Shown piece after piece: positions 15,701 to 20,091 of a DNA stretch of 20,091 bases. A program made the translations under genes and the position numbers. The notes under the pieces are model-generated. The model saw nothing but the letters and a program-made list of their open reading frames with translations, was not told the DNA's origin and did not search any database. Location of the stretch: the NCBI GenBank assembly GCA_026992705.1, contig JALWYT010000155.1, forward strand, positions 1 through 20,091, given 5' to 3'. Source of the stretch: Thiotrichaceae bacterium. Lineage in GTDB: Bacteria; Pseudomonadota; Gammaproteobacteria; Thiotrichales; Thiotrichaceae. How positions within the stretch are numbered: the stretch's first letter is position 1; every line of letters begins with the position of its first letter.

Positions 15701-16475
15701 CATCATCGTCGGTATCAAGAGCGTCAATCGTGCCATCTGCATCGGTGTCAATAGGCTGAGCAAGATTATTGCCAACTTCGACATTATCAGGGATGCCATC
15801 GCCATCAGAATCCGTATTATCAGGCTTAGTACCTAAATCAATTTCTTGCCCATTCTTTAAGCCATCGCCATCATCATCATCACTTAAATGACAATCGGCA
15901 AGTTTATCTGTGCCATAGTTACCCTTGTAGTTATTATCTGACTCTCCACCCCAGCCAAGGTTGGTGAATTGGTTGCCTGGATTAGTATTAGCACTGTTTG
16001 GAAGCTGATTAAAGGGGTCAGTGGCATTATTAATTAGGGAGACACTACCTAAACAAGTTGATTGGTTTTTAAAGGTAAAAACCTTAATTTCTTGATTGGC
16101 TTGCCAATGGAAAGCTTTTGGATCCTGAGGTATAAACGTAAACGATAAGTAAGAATGGCTTGGAGCTTCTTGTGGAGCATGAGCCTGAGAAGACAGTGAC
16201 CACACGATATTGGGAATACTACTGGTTATTTGATCCGGAATAAATTTATCCGCCAGCGTATTAAATGGAGCCTTAATCGTAACCTGACCCGTAAGACTTA
16301 AGTCATTATTAGGTGTTGATAAAGGACGCATATAGATTTGGTATTCATCTAAGTTATAATCCCAGACAATGCGATATTCTAACTCTTGAGTGGCTAATGC
16401 AGTCTGTGCAGTGGACAATAAAGCGAATCCGCACAACATTACACTAACTTTCTTTTTAAGATTATGACTTCCCAT
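12774..16475 (-). CDS. Giant TSP3 calcium-repeat surface protein with A and B modules
   Basis: 1233 residues from the ATG at 16473-16475; another ATG two codons upstream is only 1 nt from the AAAGG ribosome site. Signal peptide 1-28 (cleavage near ALA|TQ). One module A (29-195), with NPGNQFTNLGWGGE, NNY and cysteines 54 apart. About 198-958 is a run of Asp/Gly-rich TSP3-type repeats (DxDGDGxxD, DSDGDGIPD, PDYLDxDDD), each expected to bind calcium, arranged in larger units of about 160, 160, 138 and 137 residues. Module B fills about 972-1223: LLQGPF, MRDDLR, NDAIVDWILVELRD, LLQRDGDA, AGDYYVAIRHRNHMG and, near the end, DISMDGVTIYSGPNNDVN. No CTERM, LPXTG or type IX-like tail was seen. Very acidic and extracellular; likely a structural or adhesive protein stabilised by calcium. 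Confidence 0.82.
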   Translation of the reverse strand: MGSHNLKKKVSVMLCGFALLSTAQTALATQELEYRIVWDYNLDEYQIYMRPLSTPNNDLSLTGQVTIKAPFNTLADKFIPDQITSSIPNIVWSLSSQAHAPQEAPSHSYLSFTFIPQDPKAFHWQANQEIKVFTFKNQSTCLGSVSLINNATDPFNQLPNSANTNPGNQFTNLGWGGESDNNYKGNYGTDKLADCHLSDDDDGDGLKNGQEIDLGTKPDNTDSDGDGIPDNVEVGNNLAQPIDTDADGTIDALDTDDDGDGVLTANEKYGNTASPLDQDSDNDGTPDYLDADDDDDGTPSANEGNDPNGDGDPSDATNVDGDSKPDYLDDNNNDGPQADPDNDGLTTAEETVLNTDPNNPDTDGDGLNDGDEVTAKTEPTIADTDGDGVPDGTEVGNDPANPIDTDNDGTIDASDTDDDGDGVLTSNENYNGGSPVDDDSDGDGKPDYLDADDDNDGKPSANEGNDPNNDGDPTDAIDTDGDLKPDYLDDNNNDGPNADPDGDGLTNNEEDNKGTDRNNPDSDGDGLNDGDEIKAGTDPKNPDSDGDGISDKDEVGNDAANPVDTDGDGKIDALDDDDDNDGVLTQHENYNGGSPVDNDTDGDGTPDYLDTDDDDDGKASADEDNDPNKDGNPADAVDTDGDGIVDYLDNDDNNGPNSDPDSDGLSTAQEQNLKTDPNKADSDGDGVPDGVEVGDVNNPSDTDGDGTIDALDPDDDEDGVLSVNENYNGGTPADDDTDGDGKPDYLDSDDDGDGKPSASENNDPNQDGDPADAEDSDADNIPNYLDANDQDGDNGDADGDGITNKDEKTAGTKPDNPDSDDDGIPDGTEVGNDPANPIDSDGDGTIDALDSDDDNDGIPTKDEDGNTDNDGNPATTPTDTDGDTTPNYLDTDDDNDGILTADEDDNSDADGNPATNPTDKDGDQVPDYLDSDDDANNTVDSDEDDNSDEDSNSSTNPTDSSNNDISSTGVNISVKALLQGPFQASTGLMRDDLRVKNLIPLNQPYTALGFNHAHSEQLAVSLLEQEGNDAIVDWILVELRDVNNPKNIVASKAVLLQRDGDAVSSETGDTTLTINVPAGDYYVAIRHRNHMGIMTRNAITLSTQTTLLDFSSKNTEVYGSNARIVSDSIAVLYAGNSNGDNHLISDGPSNDKDTILGNVLQADSNSSYSLNYLLAGYHVTDISMDGVTIYSGPNNDVNMLIGNILLYPNNIGFNANYIVDEQLPKTDVDTTGD
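13602..15884 (-). repeat. Tandem TSP3-type calcium-binding repeat tract
   Basis: About 760 codons of D-x-D-G-D-G motifs inside the giant gene. Landmark EVGN/EVGD segments occur five times, with codons near 15782, 15299, 14819, 14405 and 13994. These define four complete higher-order units of 483, 480, 414 and 411 bp plus a partial fifth. The first two units carry an extra ~22-residue TSP3 block. The last part, after about 13990, degenerates into shorter DDDNDG-type units and an Asn/Ser-rich linker. Confidence 0.85.
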
Positions 16476-16482
16476 GATCATG

Positions 16483-16487
16483 CCTTT
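16483..16487 (-). promoter_or_regulatory. Shine-Dalgarno deciding the start of the TSP3-repeat gene
   Basis: AAAGG on the minus strand is 1 nt from the ATG at 16479-16481 but 7 nt from the ATG at 16473-16475, so the second ATG is the likelier start. Confidence 0.6.
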
Positions 16488-16497
16488 GTTATTTTTT

Positions 16498-16517
16498 TAT
16501 TCTTTTTTTTAAGAATA
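16498..16517. repeat. T-rich perfect hairpin just upstream of the TSP3-repeat gene
   Basis: TATTCTT (16498-16504), a loop of six T, then AAGAATA (16511-16517) form a 7-bp stem only 10 bp upstream of the ribosome site. TACCCG (16516-16521) and CGGGTA (16550-16555) form a further inverted repeat next to it. This could be a leader structure influencing translation, or a site prone to slippage in the T/A tract. On the minus strand a TATAAT lies further upstream, but its -35 is poor. Confidence 0.35.
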
Positions 16518-16616
16518 CCCGCAGAAAGTATTCGGACAATAAATACGTACGGGTAGTATTGCTTTGTTTATAACTACGTTAAGTAATTATATTTATGCAA
16601 GTTACCATAAAACCTC

Positions 16617-16638
16617 ACGTTCTATTTAGTCAGAACGT
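16617..16638 (-). terminator. Hairpin terminator after the single-module gene
   Basis: ACGTTCT (16617-16623) pairs with AGAACGT (16632-16638) around an 8-nt loop. It starts 2 bp past the stop at 16641. On the minus strand it is followed by GAGGTTTTA, a short T-run. It probably separates the lipoprotein/single-module pair from the giant TSP3 gene. Confidence 0.5.
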
Positions 16639-16640
16639 AC

Positions 16641-17231
16641 TTAATTATTTGGACAAATAATCTTATCACCGTAGTTACTACGATAATTGTTTTCAGAAAC
16701 TCCCCCCCAACCCAGATTAGTAAATTGATTACCAGGGTTAGTATGTGCTGAATTATTTTCTACATTAAATGGATCATCATTTGCCATTAGCGAAACATCC
16801 CCAATACAGCCCTTAGCATTTTCAAATGAAAACATAAATTTTTCTTCACCGGCTTTCCAATTAAAGCTACGCAGTGCTTTTGAGTCTGATGCAATAAATG
16901 AAAAAGAAAGATAATCATAGAATGGGGCTTCTTCAGGGGCATCAATGCGTGATGTTTCTACCCATGAAATACCATCAATACTGCTCTTAATATTAATTGC
17001 TTTAAAACCATTCTCACCTTCAAGATGAGGCACTTTAATTGTAACTTGCCCTGTTAAATTAATATCGGCAAGTGGAGCCACTTCAGGTCTCATAAAGACT
17101 TGGTAAGTTTTACCATCTTCTGCTAGTGCAATTTTATAATCAAGAACTTGATCAGCTTGAGCAACAGCAGAGCTTGTTGCTATTGAAATAGCAGTGCTAA
17201 GTAACAGTGTTTTAAATACATTTTTTGACAT
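16641..17231 (-). CDS. Small secreted protein consisting of one A module
   Basis: 196 residues. The ATG at 17229-17231 is chosen because GGGGAA stands 4 nt upstream; a TTG 12 bp upstream would also be in frame. Signal peptide 1-26 (cleavage near VAQA|DQ). The mature protein is a single module A: VLDYKIALAEDGKTYQVFMR, QVTIKVPHLEG, APEEAPFYDYLSFSF, FNWKAGEEKFMFSFENA, then CIGDVSLM, DDPFN, HTNPGNQFTNLGWGG, ENNYRSNYG and a final Cys four residues... from the end region. The two cysteines are 51 residues apart, as in the other copies. With no anchor or repeats it may be a free subunit that associates with the larger module A proteins. It follows the GspC-like lipoprotein gene by 20 bp, so the two are probably one operon. 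The module is not one I can name; a beta-sandwich is likely. Confidence 0.75.
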   Translation of the reverse strand: MSKNVFKTLLLSTAISIATSSAVAQADQVLDYKIALAEDGKTYQVFMRPEVAPLADINLTGQVTIKVPHLEGENGFKAINIKSSIDGISWVETSRIDAPEEAPFYDYLSFSFIASDSKALRSFNWKAGEEKFMFSFENAKGCIGDVSLMANDDPFNVENNSAHTNPGNQFTNLGWGGVSENNYRSNYGDKIICPNN

Positions 17232-17235
17232 GGTA

Positions 17236-17241
17236 TTCCCC
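17236..17241 (-). promoter_or_regulatory. Ribosome binding site deciding the start of the single-module gene
   Basis: GGGGAA on the minus strand is 4 nt before the ATG at 17229-17231. The in-frame TTG at 17241-17243 would overlap it. Confidence 0.5.
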
Positions 17242-17251
17242 AATATTTTTA

Positions 17252-17833
17252 TTATTCACGCCCCATTAGTAAACGGGAACGTAGTTCTGTTAATTGTTCT
17301 TCTGTAAATGGTTTTTCGGTTGTCGATTCAATTTTTTCTTTTTCGGCTTTATCATTAAGGTTTCGATTAGTTAACTCTGTCTCTGTTAATTGAGGTGAAC
17401 GAAACTCGCTAAGTAAATTTAATGAATGATCTTTTCCATTACGACTAATGACAAGTTGTTCCTGATCAATGGTCGTTACTCGCCAGCCTTGCCAGTCATC
17501 ACCTTCCTTTAGGCGAGTAATCTGCCCCTGATTATTGATAATGGCTTGTTTATACTCACTCGTATCAATAATTCCCATCAAACGCCCCAAAGGCAGCTCA
17601 ATGTTTGTCTTTTCGGTTTGGGTATTCTCTACTTGGCTATTATCTGCTTGAACAGTAGAGCTCGCATTAGTAGAGACTTGTGACATGCTTCGCTCACCTG
17701 TGTCAGTCTTCTGTACCACTTGGCTTGGGCTAATCGGAGCTGCTTGTTGTGTAGCTGAAGTTTGTGTTTCTGTATCAGTACCACAAGCCGTTAAAACCAA
17801 TGTTGATATTAAGATGGTATATTTGATATTCAT
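17252..17833 (-). CDS. Lipoprotein with a GspC/PilP-like domain
   Basis: 193 residues. A lipoprotein signal is clear: MNIKYTILISTLVLTAC with lipobox LTAC and acylated C17; +2 is Gly and +3 Thr, so outer-membrane sorting is plausible. A Thr/Ser/Gln-rich linker (18-78) leads to a compact domain at about 79-145: LPLGRLMGIIDTSEYKQAII, GQITRLKEGDDWQGWRVTTI and LVISRNGKDHSLNLL. This has the layout of the homology region of type II secretion GspC and of the pilus protein PilP: L.G.i....AiI, G....l..Gd...G..v..I, V.i...G....L.L. The C-terminus is charged and helical (150-193). In T2SS and pilus systems such domains contact the secretin or the inner-membrane platform. Here it may assist export or anchoring of the neighbouring surface proteins, which is inference. 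Confidence 0.6.
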   Translation of the reverse strand: MNIKYTILISTLVLTACGTDTETQTSATQQAAPISPSQVVQKTDTGERSMSQVSTNASSTVQADNSQVENTQTEKTNIELPLGRLMGIIDTSEYKQAIINNQGQITRLKEGDDWQGWRVTTIDQEQLVISRNGKDHSLNLLSEFRSPQLTETELTNRNLNDKAEKEKIESTTEKPFTEEQLTELRSRLLMGRE

Positions 17834-17900
17834 TTTTATTATCCAGTTTTTCTTTGTCTTATAACATATTTTTATTTATGTATTATTAATATCTATTATT

Positions 17901-17967
17901 AGAGGGTAGAGTTTAGAAGATGGAAAATAGTCAGTAACAACTCTCCATCCTACAATCTCTATCCTCT
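17901..17967. terminator. Long imperfect hairpin at the end of the cadherin-repeat gene
   Basis: AGAGGGTAGAG (17901-17911) pairs with CTCTATCCTCT (17957-17967) with one G-U. The adjoining GATGGA and TCCATC also pair, giving a stem of roughly 17-20 bp with mismatches and a ~19-nt loop. It overlaps the stop codon at 17966-17968. It may terminate the giant transcript before the lipoprotein gene or stabilise its 3' end. The rest of the 17834-17965 gap is AT-rich leader for the lipoprotein gene. Confidence 0.45.
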
Positions 17968-20091
17968 ATCTCTCCCTGAATCCTTGCTGAATTACAAAAT
18001 TCGCACTAAAAGTCACATTCTCAGGGTGAATTAATATATTCGCTATAATAGGGTTTACATCATTATTCATACCTGAGTAAATGGTACGACCATCCATATT
18101 AATGTCAGAACGGTAATACCCCTCTAGGATAAAGTTGGTATTAACCTCCGTATTTTTTTCAGTATCACCTAAAATACTGCCAAGCAATAGGTTAAGATCA
18201 TTAGCATTTCCTTGGGCAACAGTTTTACCATCATGATTAGCATCACCTGCCCAGAGTAAGGCAGTATTGCCTGAGATTAAGCAACTAAAATCATCTTGGG
18301 CGAAGTAATTACTATCTGCAAAATCCACTGTAACAGGCGTTGTTCCTAATGTTAATTTATTTGAGACAACCCCTAAGTGGTTACGATGCTTTAACGCAAT
18401 ATAGTAATCACCTGCTGGAATATTATCCGTGTTAAATTCTAATGCCCCAGTTTGTGGCAAGATGACATCACCATCACGTTGCAACAAGGCAGCATAAGAA
18501 CGAACCACTTGCGTTTGATCTGCACCATCAAGGACTTGTACCAAAACCCAATCCACGATTGCATCATTGCCTTCAGTTGCTAATTGATTAGTATCTAGTG
18601 TTAATGGCTCAACAGGTTGATAACCGAGTGCCGTATAAGGCTCTTGTGATGGAATAAGCCCTAAGATACGCAAATCATCTGACATTAGCTGAGTCTTGGC
18701 ATCATAAGGCCCTTGTAATAAGCCGCGTACACTAAAGCGAATCCCCACATCCTGCACACTCACATGCAACACCTGAGTCGCCTCACCGCCTTGACCATCA
18801 GAAACCTTGACAGATAGCTCATACACATTGTCTTTAGGATTAGCTCCCGCATCGCTTGGCTTCTCAAAGTCAGGAGCAGACACAAAGCGTAATTCCCCTG
18901 TTGCTGCATCAATGCTAAACAATGCCGCATCATCACCAGCTGTAATCGCATAGCTCAAGGTATCGGGGCTAGGTAAAGTGTCTGCATCCGTTGCTGATAC
19001 CGTGGTCACTGCGGTTTGATTCTCATCAATCTCAATCGTCAACTCAGACTCAGCAAAGACAGGTGCATCATTAACATCATGTACCGTCACCGTGATAAGC
19101 TGTGGCACCACATTACCCTGACCATCATCCACCGACACCTCAAGGTCATAAACATTATCCGCATTCTTATCCAATGGTGTCTCAAAATCAGGAGCAGATA
19201 CAAAGCGTAATTCCCCTGTTACCGCATCAATGCTAAACAAATCCGCATCATCACCACCAGAAACCGAGAAGCTTAAGGTATCCGCAGGATCGCTATCTTG
19301 ATCACTCGCCGTTACCGTCAGTACCGCGGTGGTATGCTCATCCACATCCGCGGTATCCGCCGAATCAATCACAGGTGCATCCTGAGCGTCTGTAATAGTA
19401 ATCTCCTGCAAAATAACATCGCTTGCACCTGCGGTATCAGTGACGGTTATTTCAACAAGATAAACATTATTGCCATCCACATCCGCAGGATTTTCAAAAT
19501 CAGGAAGTTGATCTGGCTTAAAGCTCAAGGTGCCTGTTGTTGCATCAATATCAAATAATGCTTGATCATCCCCAGCTGTAATCGCATAGCTCAAGACATC
19601 ATTAGCATCCTGATCAGACGCAATCACTGTCAAGACCTCAGCGGTATTCTCTGCCATGCTCACAGCCGCATCAGAGTTAATTACAGGTACTTCATTAATA
19701 TCCTGCACGGTTACTGAAACAAGTTGCGAAGCAGTCGCTCCTGCCTTATCCGTTACAATAATCTCTACGACATAAACATTATTGCCATCCACATTCGCAG
19801 GATTCTCAAAGTCAGGTGAGGCTTTAAAGCTCAATTCACCTGACACTGCATCAATGCTGAATAAAGCACTGTCATCGCCATTGCCATCACCTAAGCTAAA
19901 GCTCAAGACATCTCCCGCAGGAACATCATCATCCGATGCGGTTACCGTAAAGATAGGATCCGTCACATTCTCATCCACGCTTAAGGCATCGACAGAAGTA
20001 ATCACAGGAGCATCATTGACATCCTTAACGGATACCGTAATGGCTTGTGTCGTGCTGGGTGTTCCCTCACCATCATCAGTGACGCTTACCT
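17966..20091 (-). CDS. Cadherin-repeat surface protein with C-terminal B module (5' end outside window)
   Basis: 707 codons are visible and the frame stays open to the window edge, so the true start lies beyond base 20091; a GTG at 20003-20005 is only an internal Val within VNDAPVI. Four complete cadherin-like repeats of about 105 residues and part of a fifth come first. Each has a DAPVI-type opening, DEN, TASDxD, LSFSxxxGDDxxLFSIDAxTGEL, F..PDFE.P, NVY...V.V.D and V.VxDVND. They are beta-sandwich domains expected to bind calcium between repeats. The last ~255 residues are module B, ending in two Asp/Asn loops: AGDANHDGKTVAQGNANDLN and SDINMDGRTIYSGMNNDVN, which look dockerin-like. No sorting tail is visible at the C-terminus. 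Likely a large extracellular adhesin. The gene leads the minus-strand locus in this window. Confidence 0.82.
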   Translation of the reverse strand, partial: VSVTDDGEGTPSTTQAITVSVKDVNDAPVITSVDALSVDENVTDPIFTVTASDDDVPAGDVLSFSLGDGNGDDSALFSIDAVSGELSFKASPDFENPANVDGNNVYVVEIIVTDKAGATASQLVSVTVQDINEVPVINSDAAVSMAENTAEVLTVIASDQDANDVLSYAITAGDDQALFDIDATTGTLSFKPDQLPDFENPADVDGNNVYLVEITVTDTAGASDVILQEITITDAQDAPVIDSADTADVDEHTTAVLTVTASDQDSDPADTLSFSVSGGDDADLFSIDAVTGELRFVSAPDFETPLDKNADNVYDLEVSVDDGQGNVVPQLITVTVHDVNDAPVFAESELTIEIDENQTAVTTVSATDADTLPSPDTLSYAITAGDDAALFSIDAATGELRFVSAPDFEKPSDAGANPKDNVYELSVKVSDGQGGEATQVLHVSVQDVGIRFSVRGLLQGPYDAKTQLMSDDLRILGLIPSQEPYTALGYQPVEPLTLDTNQLATEGNDAIVDWVLVQVLDGADQTQVVRSYAALLQRDGDVILPQTGALEFNTDNIPAGDYYIALKHRNHLGVVSNKLTLGTTPVTVDFADSNYFAQDDFSCLISGNTALLWAGDANHDGKTVAQGNANDLNLLLGSILGDTEKNTEVNTNFILEGYYRSDINMDGRTIYSGMNNDVNPIIANILIHPENVTFSANFVIQQGFRER
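18746..20091 (-). repeat. Tandem cadherin-like repeat tract
   Basis: Repeat boundaries, from the DxNxxPVI-type linkers, fall near 20008, 19688, 19375 and 19064, with the last repeat ending near 18746. Two repeats share a 76-bp segment (18863-18938 and 19181-19256) with six mismatches, spaced 318 bp apart. Confidence 0.8.

Noticed and set aside
13602..15884. CRISPR-like array
   Set aside because: The repeats are coding, degenerate and without unique spacers of constant length.
20003..20005. GTG as the start of the cadherin protein
   Set aside because: The frame stays open and cadherin-like (ITVSVKDVNDAP) up to the window edge, and no signal peptide follows the GTG.

Overview
The window looks like a chromosomal stretch of an AT-leaning (roughly 40% GC by eye) gammaproteobacterium. 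XerD, BioA, Tex, Der, MobB and MoeA all carry the sequence signatures I associate with Gammaproteobacteria. The large acidic surface proteins with TSP3-type calcium repeats, cadherin-like repeats and an IPTL-CTERM tail recall filamentous or surface-attached sulfur-oxidising groups (Thiotrichales/Beggiatoa-like). That finer placement is a guess from memory.

Left part (1-9563) is housekeeping. A LysM-domain protein (+, 5' end outside the window) meets a minus-strand pair: a secreted DUF302 protein followed by xerD. Next on the minus strand is tex, read before bioA (TTG start with a good Shine-Dalgarno). The tex frame is intact and well conserved except for a single in-frame TGA at codon 248, so it is either a recent pseudogene, a sequencing error or a readthrough case. 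Divergently transcribed from tex is a tight plus-strand run: der, a stand-alone atpC-like epsilon-subunit gene, mobB and moeA. An 84-nt imperfect palindromic element bounded by GTAGC/GCTAC lies between mobB and moeA.

At 9712-10695 (+) is a stand-alone four-helix membrane protein built of two 2-TM units that resembles SLATT/DUF4231 effectors of nucleotide-dependent defence systems. A large bidirectional hairpin separates it from the next locus.

Right part (10801-20091, all minus) is an exported-protein locus. In transcription order it contains: a cadherin-repeat giant (5' end outside the window); a lipoprotein with a GspC/PilP-like domain; a small secreted protein made of one ~165-aa module ('module A'); a ~1233-aa protein made of module A, about 750 aa of Asp/Gly-rich TSP3 repeats and a C-terminal 'module B'; and a 626-aa protein with two copies of module A, a short TSP3 stretch and an IPTL-CTERM sorting tail. 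Module A occurs four times, always with two cysteines 51-54 residues apart. Module B ends both giant proteins and carries paired Asp/Asn-rich, dockerin-like loops. I read this as a calcium-dependent cell-surface or matrix adhesion system whose parts were made by module duplication and shuffling. It is the most novel-looking part of the window, but the function is inferred.
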